Source: an uncultured Synergistaceae bacterium
Lineage (GTDB): Bacteria > Synergistota > Synergistia > Synergistales > Dethiosulfovibrionaceae
Reading direction: 5' to 3'
Assembly: GCA_902489135.1 (NCBI GenBank)
Contig: CABTYW010000025.1
Location: 1-25,841 of the forward strand
Length of the DNA stretch: 25,841 nt
This document shows positions 9,016-17,507 of the stretch, in pieces (the stretch's first letter is position 1; every line of letters starts with the position of its first letter). A program made the translations under genes and the position numbers. The notes under the pieces are model-generated. The model was not told the DNA's origin. It saw only the letters and a list, made by a program, of their open reading frames with translations, and ran no database searches.

Positions 9016-9737
9016 CTATTTTCCGCCGAGATAGGCGGCGGCGATTTGAGGATCGGCAAGCAGATCGCGCGAGGTTCCATACCTGACTATTCTCCCCGTC
9101 TGAAGCACATAGGCGTGCGCGGACAAAAGCAGAGCCTGTCGGGCGTTCTGCTCCACCAAAAGGATGGTCAGCCCCTTTTCGTTGATGCGGCGAAGCTCGC
9201 GGAAAATATCCTTGATGATTACCGGCGCCAGGCCCAGGGACGGCTCGTCCAGCAGAAGCAGTTTCGGACGGGACATCAGCGCCCGCGCGACGGCCAGCAT
9301 CTGCTGTTCGCCGCCTGAAAGCGTTCCCGCGTATTGGGCGACGCGCTCCTCCAGACGGGGAAACAGCGAAAACACCCAGTCCATATCCTCTTTCACCGTC
9401 TCGGGAGAATCTCCGCTGCGCAGGAAGGCGCCGATTTGAAGATTTTCGAGCACCGTCAGCGGCGCGAAAATGCGCCGTCCCTCCGGCGACAGCGAAAGTC
9501 CGGCCTTGACCACCTGGTAGGAATGACGCGGCAGAGGCCTGTCCTCAAAGAGAATTTTGCCTGACCGATAGGGCGTCTGCCCCATAATGGCGCTCATCAG
9601 CGTTGACTTGCCCGCGCCGTTGGCGCCGATGACGGCGACAATCTCGCCGGCGGGGATGGAAAGCGACACGCTGTCAAGGGCGCGGATGGCTCCGTAATTG
9701 ACGCAGAGCTCCTTTACCTCAAGCAGTCCGCCCATTT

Positions 9738-9741
<4 letters not shown>
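9016..9741 (-). CDS. livF: Branched-chain amino acid ABC transporter ATP-binding protein LivF
   Basis: One of the two ATPases of the high-affinity branched-chain amino acid (or related amide/amino acid) importer. Walker A GANGAGKST (39-47), signature LSGGEQQ (141-147) and Walker B LLLLDEPS (161-168) are intact. The 241-residue length and SLSPEGRRIFAPLTV are typical of LivF. The ATG at 9741 has GGAGG upstream, and its ATGA overlaps the livG stop by four bases, so translation is coupled. It is the last gene of the liv operon; I did not find a convincing terminator between it and 8900. Confidence 0.96.
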
Positions 9742-10513
<772 letters not shown>

Positions 10514-10517
<4 letters not shown>

Positions 10518-11439
10518 CGACATTCCTCCTTCTTCCTTTCGGCGGCGCGGCGGAACTCCCAGATCTCGCGGCTGCCCAGCAGGCCGTCGGGACGCAGCAC
10601 CATCACCATCACCAGTACGGCGCCGTAAATGAGCATGCGGTACTGCGAGATGGGACGAAACACCTCGGTGATCAGCGTGATGATGCAGGTCGCCAAAAGC
10701 GTTCCGCTCATAGAACCCAGTCCTCCGAAAACCACCAGAGACGTCAGCTCGGTAGACTTCATCATGTCGAACATGGCCGGCTGGATGAAGCTGAGGTATC
10801 CGCCCAGAAGCGATCCGGCGATGCCGCAGTAAAACGCCGAGATCACCAGAGAGACGAGGCGGATGCGCGACGTGTCGAAGCCCAGCAGAGACGCGGCGGT
10901 CACGTCGTCGCGGCAGGCGCGGAAACGGCGCCCCCATTGACTGTAAATGAGATTGAACATGAACAGCGCCAGCACCGCCACGAACCACACCGCTACGGCA
11001 CGCGTGGTGTAGGGATCGATGCCGGGGATGCCCCGTGCCCGCGGGTCACCGATTGCCAGTTTTCGATGACCAGCCGAATGGCTTCGCACAGCCCCAGAGA
11101 AGCGATGGCATAATAGTCGCCCGTCAGCTTCATCGTCGGCAAACCGACGGCCCATGCCAGCAGAGCCGCCGTCAGGCCGCCGGCGATGACGGCGGGCAGC
11201 CACGCCACGTCATAGTTCATCACCAGAATGGCCGTCGTATAGGCTCCCATGGCCATGTAGGCTGCGTGTCCCAGAGTAAAGATTCCCGTAAAGCCCGTCA
11301 GCAGCGACACGCCCATGGCTGCGATCATGTTGATGCACAGCAGCATGAGAATGCCTTCCATGTAGTAATCCATGGGCATGTAAGCCAAAAACGCCGCGAT
11401 GAGCGCGAGGAACAACGCGCCGAAAAGAGTTTTTTTCAT
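10514..11439 (-). pseudogene. livM: Branched-chain amino acid ABC permease LivM, frameshifted
   Basis: Two overlapping frames together make one LivM permease of about 309 residues. The first (from the ATG at 11439, GGGGAGG upstream) covers the N-terminal membrane helices and LLTGFTGIFTLGHAAYMAMGAY, through ENWQSVTRG. The second frame continues with ARGIPGIDPYTTRAV to the C-terminus at 10514. The frames join if one G is added to the GGG run at 11038-11040 (minus strand), which restores the usual SVT.GARGIPGI sequence. As written, the first frame ends after 148 residues. A sequencing or assembly error in the G run and a real mutation are both possible; the intact neighbours and lack of other damage favour error or very recent loss. 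Confidence 0.88.
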
Positions 11440-11454
11440 GACCGTTCCTCCCCT

Positions 11455-12408
11455 CTACACCTTATCGCGAACGTCATGACCGAACAGGCCGGAGGGTTTG
11501 ATGATCAGCGTCACAATCAACAGCGCAAAGACCACGAAGTCGCGCATCTGACTGCTGATGAAGCCCGCCGTCAGCATCTCCGCCAGTCCCAGAAGAATGC
11601 CGCCGATCACGGCGCCGGGCAGGCTGCCCAGACCGCCGATGACGGCCGCCACAAATGCTTTGGTGGTGATCATATTGCCCAGCTGAGGATAGAGCGTGTA
11701 GCGCGTCGCCAAAAAAATGCCGCCCACGGCGGCCAGAGCGCCGGCTACGAAAAAAACGATGGCTATCAGCAGATTGACGTTGACGCCCATGAGTCCCGCG
11801 GTGCGCAGGTCGCAGGCCGCCGATCGGATCGCCAATCCCCAGCGGGTGCGCATCAAAAACATCTGCAGAAGCAGCAGAAAAATCACCGTCACGCCCAGCG
11901 AGACAAGATCAAAGGCGCTGACAGTCAGCAGCGGCGTCATGCCCACCGCCGATCCCGGGAAGAACCGCAGCACCCACTCGCCGGCTTCGCCGACGGCGCG
12001 CGCCGCCAGCACAATGGGCTGCGAAGGGAAAACTTCGGGCAGCGCGCGGTAGCGGCCGCCGATGGTGACGACGAAAATGTTTTCGATGACAATGGAGACG
12101 CCCATCGAAGCAATGAGCAAATACAAGGTCGCCGAAGTGCGCTCGCGAATGGGACGGTAGGCCATGCGTTCAGTGACGATGGCCACCGCCCCGGCGGCGA
12201 GGATGGCTCCCGCGCCGGCAGTCCAAATGTTCATGCCCATGGAATTCAACATGCCGTACGCCGCATAGCCGCCCACCACAAGAAATCCGCCGTGAGCGAA
12301 ATTCGAGAACAAAAGGATCGAGTACACCAGAGAGTACCCGACGGCAATCAGGGCATACACCGATCCCAGAGAGAGACCGTTGACGACTTGCTGCAGAAAG
12401 GTTGCCAC
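11455..12408 (-). CDS. livH: Branched-chain amino acid ABC transporter permease LivH
   Basis: The first inner-membrane permease of the liv system, 317 residues with about eight hydrophobic helices. The N-terminus (FLQQVVNGLSLGSVYALIAV) and FVAAVIGGLGSLPGAVIGG are LivH hallmarks. The start is a GTG at 12408 with GGGAGG seven bases upstream. The livM ribosome site begins at its stop. An imperfect GC-rich hairpin (12434-12460) sits between livK and livH; lacking a T run it is more likely a stabilising or processing structure than a full terminator. Confidence 0.95.
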   Translation of the reverse strand: MATFLQQVVNGLSLGSVYALIAVGYSLVYSILLFSNFAHGGFLVVGGYAAYGMLNSMGMNIWTAGAGAILAAGAVAIVTERMAYRPIRERTSATLYLLIASMGVSIVIENIFVVTIGGRYRALPEVFPSQPIVLAARAVGEAGEWVLRFFPGSAVGMTPLLTVSAFDLVSLGVTVIFLLLLQMFLMRTRWGLAIRSAACDLRTAGLMGVNVNLLIAIVFFVAGALAAVGGIFLATRYTLYPQLGNMITTKAFVAAVIGGLGSLPGAVIGGILLGLAEMLTAGFISSQMRDFVVFALLIVTLIIKPSGLFGHDVRDKV

Positions 12409-12498
12409 ACTGACTCCTCCCTTTCATGACGAAGAGGCGACAGCACTGTGCCGCCGCCTCCCGCCGCGAATTGCCGGATTGAAAAAAACGATGGTCGA

Positions 12499-13650
12499 CT
12501 ACATCTCGGGCTTGATCGTGGCAAAGTACTTCGTCTTGCCGCCTTCGGCCTTGAGCATAATGCCTTCCTTGCCCTTGGGGTTATGGAACTCGTCCATGGT
12601 GAGGGTGCAGTGGAAGAGCTTCAGGTCCTTCGTCTGCTCCAGAGCGTCGCGCACCTTTTCGGGATCGGTGCTGCCGGCGCGCTCAACGGCATCCTTCAGC
12701 CAGTACAGACAGTCGTAGGCCATGACGGCGTTCATGAATTCCTTGCACTCCGTGCCGGTTTTCGCCTCAAACTTGTCGAAGAAACTCTTCAGCTTGGGAT
12801 CGCCCTTGTCCACGTGGCTGACCCAGTAAGTATTTTCCATGGCGTCGCCGGCAATCTCCCACCAGAAGTCGCCGTAGCCGTCGCCGCCGATAATCGGGCA
12901 GGTAAATCCCATTTCTCGAGCCTGTTTGATGGCCAGAGGCGTGCATTTGCCCATGGTGGGAAACACCAGAATTTCGGGGTTGGCTTCCTTGAATTTAGTC
13001 AGCTGAGCGCGGAAGTCCACGTCTTCGCCGCGGTGCCCCTCGTCGGCCACCACTTCGCCGCCCATTTTCTTGTACTCGTTGATGAAAAACTCGCGCAGTC
13101 CCTGAGAGTAGTCGCTGGACACGTCGTAGAGCACGGCGGCCTTCTTGAGATTTAAATTTTTAATGGCGAAGGTCGCAAGAATGGCTCCCTGATAGGGATC
13201 GAGGAAGCAGATGCGGAAGTTGTAGGGACGGACTTTGCCGCGCTCGTCCATGGTCACCATGGGATTGGTCGGCAGCGTGCCCAAGTGGGACACATGGCCG
13301 CGGTTGAACACCGCCGCCGCAGAAATGCACAGCCCCGATCCGCTGGGACCGATGACGGCCACCACCTTGTCCTGATTGACCAGACGACGAGCCGCGTTCA
13401 CCATGTCTTCATTGCGCGTGCGGCAGTCATATTGAATGACCCTCATGGGCAGCATTTTGTCGCCGACTTTGACGCCGCCGGCGGCGTTGATTTCCTCAAG
13501 GGCAATCTTGACGGATTCGACCTCTGCAAAACCGTAGGCGGCAAAGTCGCCCGTCGACGTCGAAATCTCACCGACCAGCACCTCCTCGGCGGCAAAAGCG
13601 GGGAAGGCCAGCATCACGGCAGCCAAAGCGGACAGAAAAAACTTTTTCAC
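12499..13650 (-). CDS. livK: Branched-chain amino acid ABC transporter periplasmic binding protein
   Basis: The periplasmic receptor of the liv operon, about 383 residues. A signal peptide (KKFFLSALAAVMLAFPAFAA) is followed by EEVLVGEISTSTGDFAAYG, the usual start of type I periplasmic binding proteins. Conserved segments include VAVIGPSGSGLCISAA and KAAVLYDVSSDYSQGL. An ATG at 13665 is in frame, but its GGAGG codons form the ribosome site for the GTG at 13650 eight bases later, so 13650 is chosen. As first gene behind the promoter it should be the most abundant product. The ligand could be leucine, isoleucine and valine, or another amino acid or amide. Confidence 0.94.
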   Translation of the reverse strand: MKKFFLSALAAVMLAFPAFAAEEVLVGEISTSTGDFAAYGFAEVESVKIALEEINAAGGVKVGDKMLPMRVIQYDCRTRNEDMVNAARRLVNQDKVVAVIGPSGSGLCISAAAVFNRGHVSHLGTLPTNPMVTMDERGKVRPYNFRICFLDPYQGAILATFAIKNLNLKKAAVLYDVSSDYSQGLREFFINEYKKMGGEVVADEGHRGEDVDFRAQLTKFKEANPEILVFPTMGKCTPLAIKQAREMGFTCPIIGGDGYGDFWWEIAGDAMENTYWVSHVDKGDPKLKSFFDKFEAKTGTECKEFMNAVMAYDCLYWLKDAVERAGSTDPEKVRDALEQTKDLKLFHCTLTMDEFHNPKGKEGIMLKAEGGKTKYFATIKPEM

Positions 13651-13694
13651 GGGGAACACCTCCATTTATTTTAAACATAAAATTCATTGTAAAA

Positions 13695-13723
13695 ATATTA
13701 ACATGCTTAAGCTCCCGTTGCAA
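13695..13723 (-). promoter_or_regulatory. Promoter of the liv operon
   Basis: On the minus strand TTGCAA (13718-13723), a 17-base spacer and TAATAT (13695-13700) make a plausible sigma-70 promoter in an AT-rich stretch. The leader to the GTG at 13650 would be about 38 bases. Confidence 0.45.
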
Positions 13724-14095
13724 GGCTCTGATTTACATTAAATTTAAGCATATATCAATTTATTTTTTATATTTTTTATAAATTATGTCGCATATAACAT
13801 TTAACGCTGAATTGCAGAATGTTTAAATTTCAATGTTGTTATCTTTTAAACTTTAATTGCCCCGCCCAACGAAAAATTTCTTCCCCGCTTTCTGACGGCA
13901 AAAGGCCCTTGCGGCAGCGGCGGCGGCGAATACCAACGCCTTCGCTTGACCTTTGTCGGTCGCATCCCGGGGCCGAAACGCACGTCGCAGGAAAAAACAG
14001 CCGAAGACCGCCGGCGACGCCCCCCCTCTGCTGCCACGACTTGCCGGGGGCGCCGCATGAACGCCTTACCTACAATCCGTTTACAGCCTCAAACT
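13724..14095. other. Intergenic region, AT-rich then GC-rich, no gene recognised
   Basis: Bases 13724-13857 are very AT-rich and presumably carry control sequences for the liv operon. Composition switches abruptly near 13858 to a GC-rich stretch up to about 14080 with runs such as GGCGGCGGCG and CCCCCCC. Reading frames exist on both strands here, but they have no ribosome site, no recognisable domain and low-complexity, arginine- and proline-rich translations, so I do not call a gene. Confidence 0.5.
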
Positions 14096-14123
14096 TTGCA
14101 CAATCTTACATCAATGGTATACT
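14096..14123 (+). promoter_or_regulatory. Promoter of ferritin gene (extended -10)
   Basis: TTGCAC (14096-14101), a 16-base spacer and TATACT (14118-14123) with a preceding TGG, giving the extended -10 pattern TGnTATACT. Transcription would start near 14130, which excludes translation from the in-frame ATG at 14128 and leaves a leader of about 64 bases before the GTG at 14194. Confidence 0.7.
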
Positions 14124-14193
14124 TACTATGAAGCTGGAATTTCTGCTTTTTCCGGCCCGTTCGAAAACAAGAAGACAAGAGGAGGAATATGCC

Positions 14194-14706
14194 GTGTTAG
14201 ACGCAAAAGTCAGAGAACTGATCAATACACAGGTCAACAAAGAGTTCTACTCAGCCTATCTCTATCTGGATTTCGCCAATTACTACTATGATCAGGGACT
14301 TGACGGGTTCGCCCACTGGTACGACGTGCAGGCGCAGGAGGAGCGCGACCACGCCATGCTGATGAGAACTTACCTTCAGAACAACGGCGAGCGCGTCACC
14401 TTTTCGGAGATCGCCAAACCCGACAAAACCTACGCCAAACTTGACGACCCCCTGAAGTTCGCTCTTGAACACGAGCAGTACGTCACCAGCCTGATCAATG
14501 CCATCTGCAAGGCCGCCGGCGACATCAACGACTACCGAACCATGGAGTGCTTCAGCTGGTTCGTCAAAGAACAGGGCGAAGAGGAGAAAAACGCCGAAGA
14601 CCTGATCAAAAAGTTCGAGCTCTACGGCTCCGACCCCAAGGGACTGTACGCCCTGAACCAGGAGCTTCTCGCCCGTGTCTACACAGCGCCCTCGCTGGTG
14701 CTGTAA
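14194..14706 (+). CDS. ftnA: Non-heme ferritin
   Basis: Iron-storage protein forming a 24-subunit shell that oxidises and stores iron. From the GTG at 14194 it is 170 residues, and the ferroxidase ligands then fall at E17, E50, H53, E94, Q127 and E130, the same numbering as in E. coli FtnA. GGAGG lies eight bases upstream, and the promoter maps so that an upstream in-frame ATG at 14128 would be at the transcript end. A longer open frame back to 13819 is therefore not coding. The FMN reductase follows 33 bases later and may supply electrons for iron release; that link is inference. Confidence 0.95.
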   Translation: MLDAKVRELINTQVNKEFYSAYLYLDFANYYYDQGLDGFAHWYDVQAQEERDHAMLMRTYLQNNGERVTFSEIAKPDKTYAKLDDPLKFALEHEQYVTSLINAICKAAGDINDYRTMECFSWFVKEQGEEEKNAEDLIKKFELYGSDPKGLYALNQELLARVYTAPSLVL

Positions 14707-14739
14707 GCTCAGTGAAACGACACTTTCGGGAAACGACCC

Positions 14740-15288
14740 ATGCATAACATTTTATTCATCATCGGCTCGCTGAGAAAAAAATCCTTCAACCGTCAACTCG
14801 CCGAAGCAGTCTCTTCGGAGCTGGCGGACAAAGCTCATGTTTCCATATTGCAGTTCGGCGACATTCCATTCATGAACCAGGATATTGAGTGGCCGACGCC
14901 CGAGGCAATCCGCCGCGTCCGCACGGATGTGGCCGCAGCCGACGGCGTGTGGATCTTCACGCCGGAGTACAATTCCAACTTCCCGGGGCTGCTGAAAAAT
15001 TTGCTGGATTGGCTTTCCCGCCCCGCAGAGCAGGGCAAATACAAAAGCGCCGTTCTCTACGGAAAGAAAATTACCGTCAGCGGCGCCGGAGGAAAGAACG
15101 CCACCGCCGGTTCCCGCGCACGCCTGACGGAGCTGCTGAAAGTCATGCGCACCGACGTGATGCCCGGCGACGGCGTGGGCATCGCCGTCAACCCCGACGC
15201 CTTTAAGACCGACAACGTCATTTTCACCGAAGAACAGCGTCAGCTTCTGCGCGCCCAGGCCGATGCCTTCCTGGCCTTTCTTCAGTGA
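14740..15288 (+). CDS. NAD(P)H-dependent FMN reductase family flavoprotein
   Basis: A 182-residue cytoplasmic flavodoxin-like reductase. The phosphate loop GSLRKKSFNR (about 9-18) and TPEYNSNFPGLLKNLLDW are signatures of the NADPH-dependent FMN reductase / chromate and azo reductase family. The likely reaction is reduction of FMN or a quinone with NAD(P)H. Only a weak ribosome site (CGGGAAACG) precedes the ATG, which suggests dependence on translation of the ferritin gene 33 bases upstream. Pairing with ferritin suggests a role in iron mobilisation or oxidative stress, but the family is broad and the substrate cannot be read from sequence. Confidence 0.9.
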   Translation: MHNILFIIGSLRKKSFNRQLAEAVSSELADKAHVSILQFGDIPFMNQDIEWPTPEAIRRVRTDVAAADGVWIFTPEYNSNFPGLLKNLLDWLSRPAEQGKYKSAVLYGKKITVSGAGGKNATAGSRARLTELLKVMRTDVMPGDGVGIAVNPDAFKTDNVIFTEEQRQLLRAQADAFLAFLQ

Positions 15289-15366
15289 TCCGACAAAAGC
15301 AGGCATTTTCAGGAAAATTCATCGCACCGGTTCATTGAAAGAGTTTCAGAACGCATTTTTTGCATA

Positions 15367-15400
15367 CCAAAAAAGCCGTTTTCCTTCGGGAAAACGGCTT
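15367..15400 (-). terminator. Intrinsic terminator at the end of the tape measure remnant
   Basis: A perfect 12-base-pair stem (15373-15384 with 15389-15400) with a CGAA loop on the minus strand, followed by TTTT. It abuts the point where similarity to tape measure proteins stops. On the plus strand, behind the FMN reductase, it forms a stem with a UUCG loop but lacks a T run. Confidence 0.8.
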
Positions 15401-15405
15401 GAAAC

Positions 15406-16172
15406 ATCTTCTTTGCCGAAGGCTTTCATGGCGATGCCTGTGGCCCCAGTTTCGACGGCGGCGTTTTTCACGGCATCAACGATGCCCCGTAATCCTCCGG
15501 CAATATCCTTGACGCCGGAAGCGGCCAGCTGTGCGGCGCCCGTTCTGAGCCCCGACATGCCCTTCTCCGTATCGACGCCCTCGTGATCGAACTGTCGCGG
15601 CCGTCTGGTAGTTATAGCCGAGCAGCCTCAGCACGTCGCTGTTCTTGGCCATGAGGGCCGAAAGATCGACGATGCCGGCGCCGGTGTTCTGTGAGACGAC
15701 GTACTACACTCCCGTTCCGGCCGCCGCGTCCACCTGCCAGGCGTTCATGGCTTGGCGACGGAGGCAATATTGCTTTTCAGGTCACCGCCGGCAAGCCGTG
15801 TCACGTCGAGCATGGCCTTGCCCATTTTCTGCAATGACTGGCCGGACAATCCCGGCATGGCGTTCAGATCGGCAATGGCTGTTGCGGTTTCCTGGTAAAA
15901 CTCGGGGACAATTCGTGCAAGTTTTTTGAACTCGTTCTGCAGTTCCTTCAATTTCATACCAGTCGCACCTGTCCCTGCCTGAATTGTTTTGAAAGCGTCC
16001 TGAACTTTCATCGCGGCCCTTACGGAAGCTGCCGTTTTTCCTGCAAAAAAGCTTGTCAGCTGAGTAATTTTTTTTCAAAACCTTGCAGTTCTTTGCTGAC
16101 GCTCTTAAGGTTTCTGGAAAACTGTGTACTGTCTGCCGTAATAACGACCGTCAGTTTCTTTTGTGATGTCAT
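15406..16172 (-). pseudogene. Phage tail tape measure protein (TP901 type), decayed fragment
   Basis: The N-terminal part of a tail length-determining protein, scattered over several frames. The start is the ATG at 16172 (MTSQKKLTVVITADSTQFS) behind an AGGTGG site. An A8 run at 16068-16075 shifts the frame; one more A would continue into FFAGKTAASVRAAMKVQDAF and GTGATGMKLKEL. That frame ends at 15745. The next piece (NAWQVDAAAGTG, SQNTGAGIVDLSALMA, LGYNYQTAAT) lies in another frame and holds a TAG at 15704-15706. The last piece (EGVDTEKGMSGLRTGAA to MKAFGKED) is in a further frame and stops at the terminator. The rest of this normally 600-1500-residue protein is gone, so it cannot be functional. 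Confidence 0.85.
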
Positions 16173-16190
16173 TGCTCCACCACCTTTATT

Positions 16191-16224
16191 AAAACAACCC
16201 GCTCTCCTTCTGGAAAGCGGGTTG
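16191..16224 (-). terminator. Intrinsic terminator upstream of the tape measure remnant
   Basis: CAACCCGC (16195-16202) pairs with GCGGGTTG (16217-16224), with further inner pairing around an AGAA loop on the minus strand, and TTTT follows. The design resembles the hairpin at 15373-15400. It isolates the tape measure remnant from the small ORFs upstream. Confidence 0.75.
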
Positions 16225-16391
16225 TTGCATCTCTATGCTTTTATACTATTTCTTGATAAAAAACACTCACATAGTTTTCAGGGCGCTGCGAGGAAATCCA
16301 GCTGCTCAGAACTGTCTCGACTGCTGCACAGCTCGCTTTGTGAATCTCTCTTGTAACGCCTCGGTATTCAGCGTTTCAATCGAGAAAAATA

Positions 16392-16508
16392 TTATTTCCA
16401 ATCATAATACATCGCCAGAAAAAATCCGACTGCCAGCCCAGCAATTTCAAACCATGGGCTAAGAAACATTCCAACAAGAACCGCTCCAATTTCCGACAAT
16501 ATCATCAT
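16392..16508 (-). CDS. Tiny hydrophobic protein A (38 aa), paralogue of the one at 16581
   Basis: A 38-residue ORF beginning MMILSEIGAVLVG and ending AMYYDWK. It is almost entirely hydrophobic, so a membrane-inserted peptide is expected. GGGAGG sits six bases before the ATG, and TATAAT (16530-16535) lies 21 bases upstream, giving it its own promoter. It shares the pattern I-x2-VL, LSPxxE and YYxxK with the neighbouring 36-39-residue ORF, and the two upstream regions are also alike. Candidates are a type I toxin-like peptide, a phage lysis-related peptide or a small phage membrane protein; I do not recognise the family. Confidence 0.55.
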   Translation of the reverse strand: MMILSEIGAVLVGMFLSPWFEIAGLAVGFFLAMYYDWK

Positions 16509-16529
16509 CACGTCCCTCCCTATGCTTGT

Positions 16530-16559
16530 ATTATATGCGTGCAAAAGGAACAGTGAAAA
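16530..16559 (-). promoter_or_regulatory. Promoter of tiny hydrophobic protein A
   Basis: TATAAT on the minus strand (16530-16535) with a weak -35 TTTTCA (16554-16559) at 18 bases. The segment around it resembles the promoter of the second copy (16719-16747). Confidence 0.5.
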
Positions 16560-16580
16560 GCGGCCTCCATTAGTTTTTTG

Positions 16581-16691
16581 TCAATCACACTTCAAGTAAT
16601 AGTACAAACACAACAACATCGCCGCCACAAAAAGAGTCAGTTCATATAAGGGCGACAGTATAAAGCTCAGGACAATAATCGTTCCCAGCAT
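16581..16691 (-). CDS. Tiny hydrophobic protein B (36-39 aa), paralogue of the one at 16392
   Basis: A hydrophobic ORF reading MLGTIIVLSFILSPLYE and ending CLYYYLKCD. AAGGGGG (16702-16708) lies ten bases before the ATG at 16691; an ATG at 16700 is only one base away from it, so 36 residues is the preferred length and 39 the alternative. It matches protein A at LSP, an E two residues later, and YYxxK near the end. A near-consensus promoter lies just upstream. No function is assigned; duplication of promoter plus ORF argues that the unit is or was expressed. Confidence 0.55.
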   Translation of the reverse strand: MLGTIIVLSFILSPLYELTLFVAAMLLCLYYYLKCD

Positions 16692-16718
16692 TATAGTCAT
16701 GCCCCCTTCGACGCTTTT

Positions 16719-16747
16719 ATTATACGTCGCGAGAAAGGGAATGTCTA
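16719..16747 (-). promoter_or_regulatory. Promoter of tiny hydrophobic protein B
   Basis: TAGACA (16742-16747), 17 bases, TATAAT (16719-16724) on the minus strand: five of six and six of six consensus matches at ideal spacing. Confidence 0.75.
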
Positions 16748-17023
16748 TTGAATGGCAGCCTTTCTCTTATCGCGGATTTTTCGGACAATCCGACGATACT
16801 GCTCTTCCTTGCTCATAATCTGCCCATCGTCCCATATGCCTGCCAGTCATTGACGGACGGCGTTTTCTTCGCCCGGACCATGATTCGGATTCGCTTCGCA
16901 CCTGCGGGCGGCACGCTGTGCCTCTTTTTCGCCGGTCCCCGGCCGGCTGACCGTCACGCGAACTGCTTTCATCCTGCCGCCCCTTCCGCCTTCAGCATTC
17001 CTCCCTTTCAAGTTTCAGGCACG
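16748..17023 (-). other. Prophage remnant without a confident gene
   Basis: Short minus-strand frames exist: one of 41 codons starting at an ATG preceded by GGGAGG (MKAVRVTVSRPGTGEKE...), one reading PSVNDWQAYGTMG, and one of 23 codons (MSKEEQYRRIVRKIRDK...). They overlap in different frames and look like broken pieces of small phage genes between head and tail functions. None has a recognisable domain, so none is called. Confidence 0.35.
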
Positions 17024-17054
17024 AAAAAAGCCGCCCTCGCGTGAGGTGCGGCTT
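17023..17054 (-). terminator. Intrinsic terminator after the DUF4231-like gene
   Basis: AAGCCGC (17028-17034) pairs with GCGGCTT (17048-17054), with inner CCTC/GAGG pairing, followed by TTTTTT on the minus strand, 15 bases after the stop codon of the upstream gene. Confidence 0.88.
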
Positions 17055-17068
17055 CTATACTGCTTTAT

Positions 17069-17488
17069 TCAGTTTGACGGTGAGCGCCGACGCGCAATCC
17101 AGTGTTCGTGCTCCTCTTTTATAATTGCTTCAACATTTTCCACAAGAACTCCAACGTTTGAATTTTTATATGGTTCAGTCTGCGTGAGATAAAGGTACTT
17201 CACGTGCTTCAATCGTTCGGCTGTCAACCGATAGGACTGCCAATTTTCATGGTACTTACAGAAGGCATGAAGCCCCTGCGACAAAATAAGCAACGCGCCG
17301 GAGGCGGCGACAATGAAACGCAACTGCCATGGTCCTGTCAAAAATCCAGTACACAATGTGACAATGGCCGCCAGAAGCCCTTCGGCAACTTTTAAGCCGA
17401 CATACCAGTGCTTGTCCCAGGTGCTCTTGCGCTCATACCACTCGATAAGCGGATTTAACCTGTCTTTCATGTATTCGTCGTCGGTCAT
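17069..17488 (-). CDS. DUF4231/SLATT-like two-helix membrane protein
   Basis: A 139-residue protein with a charged N-terminus (MTDDEYMKDRLNPLIEWYER), two transmembrane helices (about 32-52 and 57-77), and a soluble, partly helical C-terminal half with AERLKHVKYLYLTQTEPYKN. This layout and the WY...K..Y.GLK..E pattern match what I know of DUF4231, which is related to SLATT domains: two-helix proteins proposed to act as membrane-perturbing effectors in nucleotide-signalling defence systems. No sensor or nucleotidyltransferase gene is next to it. GGAGG lies seven bases before the ATG and a strong terminator follows, so it looks intact inside a decayed prophage. The functional reading is inference. 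Confidence 0.72.
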   Translation of the reverse strand: MTDDEYMKDRLNPLIEWYERKSTWDKHWYVGLKVAEGLLAAIVTLCTGFLTGPWQLRFIVAASGALLILSQGLHAFCKYHENWQSYRLTAERLKHVKYLYLTQTEPYKNSNVGVLVENVEAIIKEEHEHWIARRRSPSN

Positions 17489-17507
17489 GCGTTCGCCTCC
17501 ATCAATA

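Noticed and set aside
10518..10988. Extension of livG into livM
   Set aside because: The extension is the wrong frame of the livM coding region; livG starts at the ATG overlapping the livM stop.
13819..14193. N-terminal extension of ferritin
   Set aside because: The promoter lies inside it, the translation is unlike any ferritin, and the GTG at 14194 restores canonical ferroxidase numbering.
16225..16391. Possible structured antisense RNA near the tiny ORFs
   Set aside because: Several short inverted repeats exist (for example AACGC/GCGTT) but no promoter on the opposite strand and no clear fold, so not called.
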